DNA of 64,000 nucleotides, taken from positions 9,297,849 through 9,361,848 of the forward strand of contig CM055108.1 in assembly GCA_029204225.1 (NCBI GenBank), in the 5' to 3' direction. The notes below the pieces were generated by a model that searched no databases, was not told the DNA's origin, and saw only the letters and a list, made by a program, of their open reading frames with translations. The translations under genes and the position numbers were made by a program. This stretch comes from Diphasiastrum complanatum (lineage: Eukaryota > Streptophyta > Lycopodiopsida > Lycopodiales > Lycopodiaceae). Shown one piece after another: positions 21,681 through 33,935 of the stretch (the first letter of the stretch is position 1; the number at the start of each line of letters is the position of its first letter).

Positions 21681-22670
21681 TGTAAAAGTGTATAGACCAA
21701 ATTGACCAAGAAATAAAGGCTATCCAGTCTTCCATTCTTTTTGCATGAAACATATTTTGAATATTAGAGTTTATTACTCTAACAGATGAAATGTGAGTGC
21801 ATGTATCATTACCTGATGACAAGAAATGAAACTATAGATCAATGCTAATAGTTTGATATGAAGGTTCTAGAAATAGAATCTAATGATAAGCCATTTTATG
21901 GTATGACTCCTAACCTTTTCTTAAGGGTATGTACAAGTACTAAGAAGAGTACCTGAAGAATGAATCTAAAGAAGCTTCTTAAAGCTTAAAGATGGTACCT
22001 GAAGAAGGCTCAATCGAGTCTATGAAGAAGGCTCAATCGAGTCTATAAAGATTTGGAGAAGAAACCAAAGGACTGATCACCCTTTGTGTCACCCTCCACT
22101 ATGATTGGGGATGGGCAACACTTAGAAAAAAGGGCCTAGGAATCGATGAGAATTATGCAAGATAAGATGGACATATACAAATGAAAAACACTTGGGTGAA
22201 TCCCAGTGTTTTAAACCAAGAAAAATTCAACTTGAAAGTGGCTAATATTAAATGTTAAGCTACCTACCTTCCATCCTTATCAATATGTAACTTACCTACT
22301 TTTCCACGTGGCTACTAGGCCATAAGACACCTAAGAAAATGTGCCCTCCTACTCCTCCCCTTTTGCTCTAACTAATTGATAAACACACCCTCTCATACCT
22401 ATACACCTCACCCTCTCACTTTACTTCTCCTAGAGTCTCCCTTACACCTCTCACACTTATTTTGGACACCTCAGCCACTCCCTCAAGGCTACACATTCCC
22501 TATAAAAGGACTAACTCGCCCCTCTCCCTCATTATTCATCTCCCATTCATTTTTGTTTTGCCTCTTGCTCTTGCTTCTATGTGTGTAGGTGCTTGGAAGA
22601 AAGCTTGAGCTATGGCTTGAGGAGGATCTATCAAGCTTGGATTGGAACCATTTTTGGAACCACTTACACA

Positions 22671-22761
<91 letters not shown>

Positions 22762-23419
22762 AAACTTTGACACCATGCATAACTTGATGGCCTTGCATGT
22801 CACACCATCCATAGCTTAATGGTTATGCATGTTTGATTTGAGAGTTGCATGTCTGATTGGAACTTGCATGTCCGATTTGGGAGTTTGCATGTCTGATTTG
22901 GGAACTTGCATGTATGATTTGAAGCTTGCATGTCATACCATCCCTAGCTTAATGACTTTGCATGTTGGAATTGAAGTTTGCATGTCAGATTTGATTCATG
23001 CATGTCATGCCATCTAATGTCGAATGCCTATGCATGCTCTTTTCTTGATCAGTAAGCTTTTGCATGTCATAAGAAACCACTTTTCTTGGTATAAGATTCT
23101 TTAAGATCCAAAATTTGTTAACATCTGGTTGATGTAAAGATTTAAGAATCCATCTTCCCAAACCACTGTATATGTATTTGGCCTTGGGTCATTTGATCTT
23201 GCATAATTTAAAACAAAATCCTTCGAGGAGGGGTTCCCTTCTTGACCCCTCAGCAAGTCTCATGAATGAATGCTTTTGTGATTGAATGTTGAATTTTTTC
23301 ACTAAGCTTTGAGTTCTTTTCAATTTTATTCAACAGTGTTCTGTTGATTTGTTCTTTTTATGTCACAACATTTAAAGTCGGGACTTTAGAAACTAGTAGA
23401 CCTTCACTTCAAGTTCACA
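21681..23419 (+). repeat. 5' LTR of the gypsy derivative
   Basis: A long LTR with a CT microsatellite at 22677-22760 and a series of GCATGT-rich repeats (TTGCATGTCTGATTTGGGA-like, about 22800-23060). A TATAAAAGG promoter box at about 22501 precedes the microsatellite. Confidence 0.93.
22677..22760 (+). repeat. (CT)n microsatellite in LTR
   Basis: About 84 bp of uninterrupted CT downstream of the LTR TATA box. The 3' LTR has the same tract at 26346-26431, so it was carried by the element. Confidence 0.95.
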
Positions 23420-23423
23420 GTTT

Positions 23424-23440
23424 TGGTATCAGAGCCAAGG
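23424..23440 (+). other. Primer binding site (initiator tRNA-Met)
   Basis: TGGTATCAGAGCCAAGG lies four bases after the 5' LTR end. Confidence 0.9.
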
Positions 23441-23789
23441 TCTACTATTTTTTTTTTTTGTGAAATTGATGTGAAGGCCTTATGTATTCATTCTTGAAAC
23501 AAATGCCACTACACAGGACTTTGTATGTTTACTTTCGAATAGATTTTCCTTCCGCTTGAATTTTTTTCTTCTTACAAGATCTCTTTAATATTAGAGCTAA
23601 TAGACTCCATTTGGGGGATCCTCGAGAATTGGATCTCCAATTTGCTTTCTATTTTAGGGACAATACTTTGTTAATGCGAGCTTCTATCTTCCTTTTTGGA
23701 GAATGGCATTTCTCTGAATCACAAGTCTATTTGTACTTTTTGCCTTGAGTTTGTGTATTTCAGGTGAATTCCAGAAACTCCAATCAAAG

Positions 23790-24165
23790 ATGGATAGCTC
23801 CTCACGAGGCTCTTCAAGCTCCTCTTCATCTATGTCATCATCACCTCATGTTTCCTCCAAGTCGACTTCTTCTACTCGATCTAGGAAAAGGAGGCTTGCT
23901 AAGATTGATAATAAACTTTTTAAGTTTTCTAAGTTCGATGGAGATAGTAGCAATGAAGAGAGTTTGCTTGTTTGGATTTGAAATCTTGATACTTTCTTTG
24001 AGAAAAGTAGATACTCAAATCATTCCAAGATTCGATTTGCAACGTTACATCTAGATAAGTATGCATCACTATGGTGGGCTGCTATGAAATCAAATCACGA
24101 AGCTGCATCCACATGGCATAGCTTTGAAAAAACAAATTAAAGCCCACTTTTTGCCAAAAGAATAT
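23790..24165 (+). pseudogene. Gypsy gag fragment
   Basis: ATG at 23790 begins a serine-rich leader (MDSSSRGSSSSSSSMSSS), then KLFKFSKFDGDSSNEESLLVWI and a stop. The next frame gives FEKSRYSNHSKIRFATLHLD and ASLWWAAMKSNHEAASTWHSF, the W-x(n)-W pattern of plant retrotransposon gag. It ends before any zinc knuckle and is joined to integrase sequence. Confidence 0.75.
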
Positions 24166-24199
24166 CTATCAACACAATAAAGATGAGCAAGGATTAAAA

Positions 24200-25320
24200 A
24201 CTCCAGGATTACTTCATCCCTTGCCTATTCTTGAAGCTCCCTGGAAACATATTACCATGGACTTTATCTCTGGGTTCCCTAAAACCAAAAATGGGAATGA
24301 GATGATATGGATTGTCATTGATAGATTTAGCAAACAAGCTCATTTTTTTTTTCTATAAGAAAAAGCTTCAAGGACCACCGAAGCTGCTCATTTGTTTATC
24401 CACCACATCTTTAGGCTGCATGGACTACCCAAGAGTATAGTGTTTGATCGGGATACGAGATTTACTAGCAACTTTTGGAGGGCCCTTTTTGATAACCTAT
24501 GGACAACCCTTAAATTCTCTTCCTCCTTTCACCCCCAAACTGATGGTCAAAGTGAAATTACTAATCGAACCATCATAGATTTGTTGAGAAATTATATAAG
24601 TGATCAAAAGACTCAATGGGAACACTATCTCCCTATTCTAGAATTTGCTTACAATGACACAGTTCATTCTTCTACTGGTAAAGCGTCTTTTGAAGTAATG
24701 TATGGAAAACCTATTGTGCCTCCTGTATTAAGGACTTAAGAAAAGATATTTGCCTCAGATGAATTTGTGTAGGATTATCAAGACACCTTTTCAAAGGATC
24801 ATCAATCCATTGCAAGTGCACAACAGAAACAACAGAAAAGTGTGAATATGCGTCAGAAGGCAATCAAGTACAAAGAAGGGGAACTAGTTCTCCTAAAATT
24901 TGAAATGAAAAGGCTCAGGAAAAAGAAGGGTAGCATGAAACTCTACCCAAAACTAGCCCAAAAGTATTATGGACCTTTAAAGTCAAGAAAGTATTCAATG
25001 AGGTTACATATGAACTTGACTTGCCTATTACTTGGAAAATCCATAACAAATTCCATGTAAGCTTGCTAAAGAAATTCAATGGTCCAGAACCAAAAGGATT
25101 TATAAATTCTGAACCTCCAGAAGTTCAAGGAACCGAAGAAATCTTTCAACTTAAGCAGATCTTGATGCACAAGACAAGAACTGGAAGAAAGGGAATAACT
25201 TCTACATTATACCTCCTCAAGTTTAAAACCTATCCTATTACGGATGCCAGATGGATGGAAGAAGAATTCTTCCAAGAATATCCAGAAATTTTAAATGTTT
25301 ATTTGAGAAATGTCCGTTGA
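24200..25320 (+). pseudogene. Gypsy integrase and chromodomain-like C-terminus
   Basis: Integrase begins APWKHITMDFISGFP, with IVIDRFSKQAHF (first catalytic Asp in MDF), an interrupting stop, then HGLPKSIVFDRDTRFTSNFW (second Asp) and FHPQTDGQSEITNRTI (catalytic Glu). The intact 24392-24739 segment ends YGKPIVPPVL. Downstream are a GPL/K-rich GPY-like segment, HVSLLKKFNGP and a chromodomain-like end (YLLKFKTYPITDARWMEEEF), typical of chromovirus-type gypsy elements. Two stops break it. RT and RNase H should lie upstream but are absent. Confidence 0.85.
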
Positions 25321-25346
25321 GGACAACGCTTAATGCGTCGGAGGGG

Positions 25347-26342
25347 TGTAAAAGTGTACATACCAAATTGACCAAGAAATAAAGGCTATCCAGTCTTCCA
25401 TTCTTTTTGCATGAAACATATTTTGAATATTAGAGTTTATTACTCTAACAGGTGAAATGTGAGTGCAGGTATCATTACTTGAAGACGAGAAATGAAACTG
25501 TAGATCAATGCTAACAGTTTGATATGAAGGTTCTAGAAATAGAATCTAATGATGAACCATTTTATGGTATGGCTCCTAACCTTTTCTTAAGGGTATGTGC
25601 AGGTACTAAGAAGAGTACCTGAAGAATAAATCTAAAGAAGCTTCTTAAAGCTTAAAGATGGTACTTGAAGAAGGCTCAATCGAGTCTATAAAGGACGCCC
25701 AATCGAGTCTATAAAGATTTGGAGAAGAAACCAAAGGACTGATCACCCTTTGTGTCACACTCCACTATGATTGGGGATGGGCAACCCCTAGAAAAAAGGT
25801 CCTAGGAACTATGAAAATTATGCAAGATAAGATGGACATATACAAATGAAAAACACTTGGGTGAATCCCAATGTTTTAAACCAAGAAAAATTCAACTTGA
25901 AAGTGGCTAACATTAAATGTTAAGCTACCTACCTTCCATCCTTATCAATATGTAACTTACCTACTTTTCCACGTGGCTACTAGGCCATAAGACACCTAAG
26001 AAAATGTGCCCTCCTACTCCTCCCCTTTTGCTCTAACTAATTGATAAACACACCCTCTCATACCTATACACCTCACCCTCTCACTTTACTTCTCCTAGAG
26101 TCTCCCTTACACCTCTCACACTTATTTTGGACACCTCAGCCACTCCCTCAAGGCTACACATTCCCTATAAAAGGACTAACTCGCCCCTCTCCCTCATTAT
26201 TCATCTCCCATTCATTTTTGTTTTGCCTCTTGCTCTTGCTTCTATGTGTAGGTGCTTGGAAGAAAGCTTGAGCTATGGCTTGAGGAGGATCTATCAAGCT
26301 TGGATTGGAACCATTTTTGGAACCACTTACATACACCCACAC

Positions 26343-26433
<91 letters not shown>

Positions 26434-27091
26434 AACTTTGACACCATGCATAACTTGATGGCCTTGCATGTCACGCCATCCATAGCTTAATGGTTATGCA
26501 TGTTTGATTTGAGAGTTGCATGTCTGATTTGGGAATTTGCATGTCTGATTTGGGAACTTGCATGTATGATTTGAAGCTTGCATGTTGGAACTAGAGCTTG
26601 CATGTCAGACCATTTCTAGCCTAATGACTTTTCATGTTGGAATTGAAGTTTGCATGTCAGATTTGATTCATGTGTGTCATGCCATCTAATGTCGAATGCC
26701 TATGCATGCTCTTTTCTTGATCAGTAAGCTTTTGCATGTAATAAGAAACCACTTTTCTTGGTATAAGATTCTTTAAGATTCTAAATTTGTTAACATCTGG
26801 TTGATGTAAAGATTTAAGAATCCATCTTCCCAAACCACTGTATATGTATTTGGCCTTAGGCCATTTGATCTTGCATAATTTAAAACAAAATCCTTTGAGG
26901 GGAAGGCCCCATCTTGACCCCTCAGCAAGTCTCATGAATGAATGCTTTTGTGATTGAATGTTGAATTTCTTCACTAAGCTTTGAGCTCTTTTTGGTTTTA
27001 TTCAGCAATGTTTTGTTGATTTGTTCTTTTTAAGTCACAACATTTAAAGTCGGGACTATAGAAACTAGTAGACCTTCACTTCAAGTTCACA
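25347..27091 (+). repeat. 3' LTR of the gypsy derivative
   Basis: Aligns along its length with 21681-23419; the GCATGT-rich part differs by small insertions and deletions. The CT tract is 26346-26431. Confidence 0.93.
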
Positions 27092-27096
27092 AATAG

Positions 27097-27484
27097 AATC
27101 ATCTATGCAAGAAAGAGCTTTATGGAGATCCTTGACTCTAGAAACATAGGATGAAGCACTTTCATCCTTTCTTTGAAAACTTTGAAAAATCATATTTCTA
27201 AGAGTAAGGACTCTTGAAGTGTTCTTAGGCTCATAAATGGATTGAAGAGTACTCCATGAATCTTGGGCATTAACACAAGAGCTAATCTCTCTTAGAACTT
27301 CATTAGAGACATTTAGCTTCAAAACATGAAGAGCAACACATGTTCTTTTCTTGAATTTGGGAATTTCTTGAGGATAAGTAGGCTCCTCCTCATTCCCATT
27401 CACTATATGTATTAGATCTTGAAGTACAAGGATGGAATCTATCCTAACTTTCCATGTACCATAATTTGTAGAAGTGTCTTTCAC
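27097..27484 (-). pseudogene. Copia gag N-terminal part (antisense, proximal part)
   Basis: The minus strand from 27484 reads TNYGTWKVRIDSILVLQDL, NVSNEVLREISSCV, then SRVLTLRNMIFQSFQRKDES and VKDLHKALSCIDDSI, closely matching the gag of the young copia (15735) in layout. It is interrupted at 27097 by the gypsy insertion and continues at 21680. Confidence 0.85.
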
Positions 27485-27729
27485 TTTGTTCTAATAGATA
27501 AGATCCCATTGAAGTCATATCTAGAAGATTGGTTTTGGCTTGCTAAAGAGAATGTTTTCAGAGGTTCAATCTAATCAAATGTGGACTATTGATCACAATG
27601 GAATCAAGTAACAAATGATTATGAGCTCAAAAATGGCCAAAAATGACAATTTCTAGATGGAAGCCAAAAATTGCTCTCTATTTTCCAAAGCAAAAGTGGA
27701 TAAAGTAAATCTGAGTTCACTCCCAGAAG
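27485..27729 (-). other. Leader of the antisense copia gag, junction with the next copia
   Basis: Upstream of the gag start on the minus strand; no priming site or LTR is recognisable. Around 27730 it changes to a different copia family without an obvious target duplication. Confidence 0.35.
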
Positions 27730-28990
27730 GATCTTAAGTGCATTCGGTATTTCCATGGTTAGAAACAACATATCCATCAAGTTTGTAGAGCTCACCTTGT
27801 CTCTTTCCATGGGCAGTCAAGACTTCATTCCTTTTGATCAAGTAAGAATCACCAACAAGCCCTTTGTCAACCATTTGACACACACTAAGAACATTCTTAG
27901 TAATGGAAGGCATGAACACATTCTTCAAGCTTACATTCCTATTTGTAGATGAGAGAAATATAGGAATAGTACCAATGCCCTTGATAACAACTTTACCATC
28001 ATTGGCAATGTTGGTGACGTTCTTCTCTCCTTCATAAGACACCAAATACGTGAAGTATTCTCTGTGTGACATGTCATATGAAAGTTTGCTCCACTATCAG
28101 TCCACCATGGATCAATATCTCCATCATTGGTTAGCAGATAAAAAGACATAAAAGAAAAATCACTTGAATTCTGCTCATCAACAACATCCTCATCAAAAGT
28201 GAAGTTGCCTTGCTTCTCATCTTGATCTCTCTTTTTCTTAGAGCATTTAGCAAAATGTCCTTTGATTCCACAATCAAAACATTCTAGCTTAGACCTATCT
28301 TTCCTTTTGCCAACAAAAGTTAGAAGCCTCACCTTGATCTTGTCCTTTAGACCACTTTCCTTTGCCTTTTCCCTTGAACTTGCCCTTTGAGAACATAGGC
28401 TCTTCCTCTCCAACTTGAGATATAAAAGTAGATCCTCCTCTTTATAGAAGACTTTACTCCTCATTCACCAAAATTTCTTGCAAATCCACTATACTTGGCA
28501 AAGTCTTTTGAATAGCAAAACTTTGAACAAGCTTATCATGATCATCCAACAAGCCATTAAGAACTACTTGAACAAGTTCTTTATCCTTAATGCTTTATTC
28601 AATACATGATAACTCATCATTGGATGCTTTAACCCTCGAAACAAAAGCATGACTTTCTTTGTAAGGTTTGAAAGATTTTCTTCCTAAGGTTTAGGACCCT
28701 TGATGTAGACTTTGACTCATAACCTTCTTTAGAGCTTCCCAAGCCTCACTAGATGAAGTACACTTACCAACTTCCTTGAGAAGCTCATTTGTCACATTAA
28801 TCTTGATCACATGAAGAGATTTCTTTGCCCTCCTATCATACCTCAATTGTTATTGAGGTTCCAAAGGTCTTTCCTCCACACCTACAACAATGTCCATCAA
28901 CTCATTCATCTCAAGGAGAGACTCCATTCTCACCTTTCAAGTTGAATAGTTGCTTGAGGTAAGCTATAACTCTCACTCTCTAATGAATCT
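27730..28990 (-). pseudogene. Second antisense copia: gag-nucleocapsid-protease remnant
   Basis: From 28990 downward the minus strand reads a gag related to that at 45101 (MESLLEMNELMDIVVGVEER, NVTNELLKEVGKCTSSSEAW with breaks). Next come a nucleocapsid CFDCGIKGHFAKC, one residue short of the CX2CX4HX4C spacing, and an acidic linker. The protease WWTDSGANFHMTCH keeps D-S-G; later come KGIGTIPIFLSSTNRN and ITKNVLSVCQMVDKG. A stop and a frame change near 28070 separate the segments. Integrase is not present beyond 27730. Confidence 0.82.
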
Positions 28991-29836
28991 AAAGTTGCTA
29001 CAGTTCATCTGCAAGACTAGACAGAATGCACAGGAGCACAAGAATCAGCCATAGTTGATGGAGAATCCGGAGTGACATCATCTCCTCCAAGTTATACCAC
29101 ATGTGCGAACTTATCCATATCATAAGCACCCATTTTAAGGTACAACTTTCCAATCAATCAAGTGTAAAAACATTAGGCATAACCAAAGAAGTGCATACCA
29201 AGATAGCATGAATTTGATTTGTGCTAGATTTCTAGTCTTGGACTTGTCTGAATCCCCCCAATCCTATAGTGTCCTATTGAGAAGATCGTGACTCAAAACG
29301 TCACAAGCGCTTTGCGATTGGGGACAAAATCGTATTGCCTTGTAAAATCGTGATTCTATAGTGAATATCAATCCTCATACCTAGATTATGAAACCAACCA
29401 ACCAACAAGCCATGGTCACCAGCTCTATCACAACCAACTACTCTGATGAGGAATCTAAGGATGAACGTCGTGGAAGGAGGATTGTCATACTTGATGATTT
29501 GCAAACTAATGTAGTGAATCAGACCGAAGCCTTAGCCATAGTGAATTGTTTGTTGTTTGACGTTACATCTACCAAATAATCACTCCCAATGGATTGTTTG
29601 TAGTTTGATGTTACATCTACCAAACAATCACCTAGGTGATGGTCAATGTAGACACCTTCACCAACGAAGAGATTTTTTTGTTAAAGAAATGCATGAACAC
29701 ACTAAGGAATCTAGTGAAAGCCATCAAGATTCCATAACTCTCTTTATGATGAGCCTAGAGGCTATACCCCAAGAACCGTTGCAAGGAATCCACAGTGAAA
29801 CTGAGATTCAATCTCTTTAGGTGTTTATCTTGGAGG
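28991..29836. other. No gene recognised
   Basis: Mixed AT-rich sequence. Short ORFs at 29388-29579 and 29557-29820 have no recognisable homology. A repeated phrase GTTTGACGTTACATCTACCAAA near 29556 and 29606 marks a 50-bp imperfect duplication. It ends at the copia LTR start. Confidence 0.45.
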
Positions 29837-30842
29837 TGTTGGATTTATCTCATTTACTCTCCTAAATCCTATGTTAATCTGCCTCCATTCATGTTGTCGC
29901 ACAGTCTACATATTTACATGTAAAATAAGACAGATGAATAAAACATGATTGTCTGCATAAATGCAAGTAAATTTCCACAGGCGAAAAAGGCGACACTGTC
30001 CTACAAATGCAATAGGTGCCCTTATAGAAAAGCAAAGGCACCTTGTAAATCAAATTTTAAGACATTTGTTAGAGTGTCACATTTTTCGCATCTTCAACAA
30101 CGTCTATTTCAGTGAAGGCTGATGTCACGGCCTTCTCACACTCAGCCCATGCAACTATGCAAACAGATTTGACAACGATAGCAGCCACCCACGATCTCCC
30201 ACAGATAGCACATCCACTTTGTACTTTCTTCATCTACACATCTATAAAAATATTTATATATTGAATACCATCTACGTATTCCATATGTGAAAACTTAGAT
30301 GAGAAACAAGCAACAAGCATAATAGCATCAGAAGCTTATCAGAGATAGATGAAGTAGATGCATTCTTTGTAGATTGGATTAGCTTTGTGAAACACGTGAT
30401 TTCATCCGCTATTGTCTTCTGCTCACCTACATTATTGACCTGTATATTTCGCTATACTAAATTTCTACATTCAGATTTGTGTCAATATTGCTATGCTTTT
30501 CTACATTATGTTTGACTCTCTTATTGATTAATCTGGTAGTCTATTTGTCGTGAATTATTATTAGTCTGGTTGTTCGTGACTGATATTTAGTCTTGCCTTT
30601 CACAACTAATTCGCGACTGATTATCAGTTGAGCTCAGCTTAGCTCTTTGCGAATTATTTGTGACTAATTATTTGTCTAGCTGTTCGCGACAAATTATCTT
30701 TCTGATGTTTTGTTGCTTAATGTTTGGATATGTAATCAGATCGAACATGATTTCTATCACTAACATTCTGTTTGAGTCTGATAGGCATAGTCATGCTTAG
30801 GAAAAGAGTGAGATAGCTCATTTCGCTATGCACGAACACTTT
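29837..30842 (+). repeat. 5' LTR of the gag-less copia
   Basis: About 1.0 kb. It contains a CTATAAAAATATTTATATA promoter-like region near 30240 and repeated TTCGCGA/TTGTGAC words around 30540-30700. It is about 0.2 kb longer than its partner because of sequence missing from the 3' LTR. Confidence 0.8.
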
Positions 30843-30844
30843 TT

Positions 30845-33800
30845 GTTCGAGTTCGTCAAGAAGCGGATCATGATGCCTTCATGACCAGCCATCAAGGAGC
30901 ATCCAGTGACAATTCTTGGTTTCTGGATTCCGGTGCCACTCAACATATGACCAGTCTCATTGGCTATTTCGAGTCCTATACGTCCTACAGTACCAATAAA
31001 TATCTTTACCTTGGCGACAATAGCACACAAGCTATTAAAGGTGAAGGTACTATAAGATTAAGCTTTGCAAATGATCAATCTAAGATACTTTCTAAAGTCA
31101 TGTATGCACCAAATTTATCTACAAATCTACTCTTTGTAAGCATAATCATAGATCTAGGACATAGAGTAGAATTCAAATGTGATCAGTGCAAAGTAGTTGA
31201 TAGGACAGGCAAGATCCTAGCACTTGGAAAGAGGCATGGATACTTGTATAGATTAAGTCATTGTTTTTTTGCCTCTAGTCAGGTGCTCAGTACTTCTATT
31301 CATGCAAATAAAAGTTTACTTTGGCATTATAGACTTGGTCACTTGAATCATGCTGCTGTACAACAAATGTTTAGAAATTCTATTGTTCTTGATCTAGACT
31401 ATCCTAGAGATAAAGTCGAGTTACCTTTCTATCAAGACTGTCTAATTGGTAAATAGACTAGAAAACCATTTAGATCAAGCCATTAGCATATTGTACATTC
31501 AGACATTTGTGGCCCGATGAAAAATCCTTCAATGAAGGATGCAAAGTATTTTATATCTTTTATTGATGAATTCTCCAGAAGGACTATGGTGTACTTTATC
31601 AAGAAGAAATCAGAAGCCTTCAATTGCTTCAGAATCTTTAAGGAGCGTGCAGAAAAAGAGATTGGATGGATGATCAAGGCCTTAAGGTCTGACAATGGTG
31701 GAGAATACATCTCTACTGAGTTTAAGGAGTACTGCCAAAGCCAAGGCATTGAGCAGCAATTCGTCACTCCTTACAGTCCTCGGTCTAATGGCTTAGCCAA
31801 GAGGAAGACCATACCCTAGTTGAATTAGCCAAATGTATACTAGTGCATGCATTGCTGCCCAAGAACTTTTGGGCCGAAGCTGTCTCCACTGCAGCTTACG
31901 TCCAGAACAGATGTTCAACCAAGGCCCTCTCAGGCAAAACACCCCATGAGGTGTGGACTGGCCCTAAGCCTTCTGTGAAAAACCTAAAACTGTTCGGATG
32001 CATTGCCAACGTGTAGATCCCAAAAGACATGAGGAAGAAATTTGACTTCCAAGGTCTCAACACCATCTTGATTGGATATACTTCATCTGATAACACATAC
32101 AAGATGTATGATCCAGATACCCAGCAAGTCTTGTACAACTGGGATACAGTCTTTATCGAGAATCAGTTTATCGACATCAAAGGCAAGGATATTGCCCCAG
32201 GAGAACATTCATCACTTGTCATTGACATGACAATCAAAACTTTGGGCTCAGCGTGTCCATTGTCGACCCACTATTTGACATCGAATCAAGCAAAGACATT
32301 GCTACTACCCAGCAACAAGTCCCAGGAGTGGTTCATCAGTCGATTCCTCCCAAAAGATCAAGCCGAGTACGCACATAGCCCACAAGGTATACTCCTGAGT
32401 CTGCATGTCTCTTGATACAAGAACTGACAACAACCGAAGAGGCACTCAGCCAACCAAACTATGATCTCTAGAGAGAAGCTATGAACAGAGAGTATTCCTC
32501 TCTGATCAAGAACCAGACATGGTCACTAGTCGAAGCTCCTATTGGTTGCAATATTATTGATTACAAATGGATCTTCAAGATCAAATATAATGCCAATGGA
32601 ACAATTGATCAAAGGAAGACAAGACTGGTAGCACGAGAATTTACTCAGATCCCCAACATCAACTACAGTAAGACTTTCAATCTAGTAGTCAAGCATTCGT
32701 CGATCCGGGCCTTCTTGTCATATGCTACAACTGTCGACCTCGAAGTGCATCAACTTGATGTGGAAACAACTTATCTGAATGGAGTTATACAAGAAGACAT
32801 CTACATGATCCAGTCCAAAGAAGATGTTTTGGAAGGTATGAAGAATCATGTCTATAAATTCCATAAAAGCCTCTATAGCTTGAAACAGTCTGCCAGAGCT
32901 TGGTTTCAAAGGATCAACACGTTCCTCATCGAACAAGGTTTCCAACCAAGCACTGCATAAATCTTTCATTATCATCACCTTATACGTGGATGATACGTTG
33001 TTTTTCAACAACAATACCAATCTGTTTAGGGATTCTAAGCAGATGTTGTTTTCAGAGTTCAACATGATTGATCTAGGTGAAGCGCACTTCTGTCTGAGCA
33101 TTTAGATCCATAGAGATAGAGCAAGACGACTGATTTATATCACTCAACAAAGGTATCTTCACAATGTTCTTGATAGATACAATCTAATGAATTGTTAATT
33201 AGCTCACTCACCAATGGATCCAGGCCTGCGTCTGTCAAAGGACCAATGTCCCCAGACCAAGCATGAAGAGGAGCAGATGAGAGAGTATCCTTATCGATCG
33301 ATACTTGGATCTCTCATGTATGCGATGGTCTATACAAGACCAGACATCTCTTTTGTAGTAAGCTCACTCAGCCAATATATGGCCAATCTCGCCATTACCC
33401 ATTGGAAGGCTCTCATAAGAGTCATGAGGTATATTCGAGCTACCATGGACCAGTGCATCTGCTATGAAGAAGTCAGCAACAACAATCTTTATCAGCTCAG
33501 TGGATATACTGATGCAAGCTGGGGAGGAGATGTAGACAATCATAAGTCCATGTCTGGATTTACATTCTTCTTCAACGGTGGTCCTATCTCATGGAACAAT
33601 CGTAAGCAAACCTCTATCACTCTTTCTTCTACATAGGCAAAATACATTGCTACTTCTCAATCTATTAAAGAAGCGTTTTGGTAAATAATCAAAGTGCTAT
33701 TGCCTTATCGGCCCAACCCTAGATTTCATTCTAGGAGTAAGCACATTGAAATCAGATATCACTACATCAAGGGCAAGATTCTCAACAAGGACTTGGTGAG

Positions 33801-33930
33801 CTTAACGTACTGTAGAACACAGGACATGGTTGCAGATATATTCACGAAGGCATTAAGTGTTAATGCACAAACCAAGTTTTGTGCATTGCTTAGTCTGAAT
33901 ATCAAGACATTCACAAATCCATATCTGAGT
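30845..33930 (+). pseudogene. Copia protease-integrase-RT-RNase H remnant
   Basis: Protease WFLDSGATQHMTS (30905) keeps the active-site D-S-G. Pre-integrase LLWHYRLGHLNHAAVQQMF follows, with a degenerate second cysteine pair (FYQDCLIGK). Integrase has HSDICGPMKN, FIDEFSRRTMVYF and LRSDNGGEYISTEFKEYC with D and E retained, then stops near 31820. RT at 32481-32960 has WSLVEAPIGCNIIDYKWIFK, HQLDVETTYLNGVI and SLYSLKQSARAWFQRI. The catalytic ITLYVDDTLFF lies in another frame near 32985. RNase H retains SGYTDASWGG (33500) and [16 protein letters not shown] (33725). At least six stops or frame changes rule out function. Confidence 0.9.
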
Positions 33931-33935
33931 GGGGG

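Larger units (their letters stand above)
21681..27091 (+). mobile_element. Ty3/gypsy derivative with long LTRs, lacking RT and RNase H
   Basis: LTRs 21681-23419 and 25347-27091 (about 1.74 kb each) start TGTAAAAGTG and end AAGTTCACA. The primer site follows the first, and GGAGGGG precedes the second. The flanks are GATAG (21676-21680) and AATAG (27092-27096), a 5-bp target duplication with one change. Removing the element restores the antisense copia gag frame (CIDDSI|KSKE). The interior, only about 1.9 kb, has gag followed directly by integrase, so the element is non-autonomous. Confidence 0.93.

Noticed and set aside
26242-26469. ORF made of alternating Arg-Glu (and Leu-Ser ORFs at 22581-22787, 26127-26490, 47107-47334, 49107-49658)
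   Set aside because: These translate (CT)n/(GA)n microsatellites inside LTRs; no conserved flanks and present in all frames.
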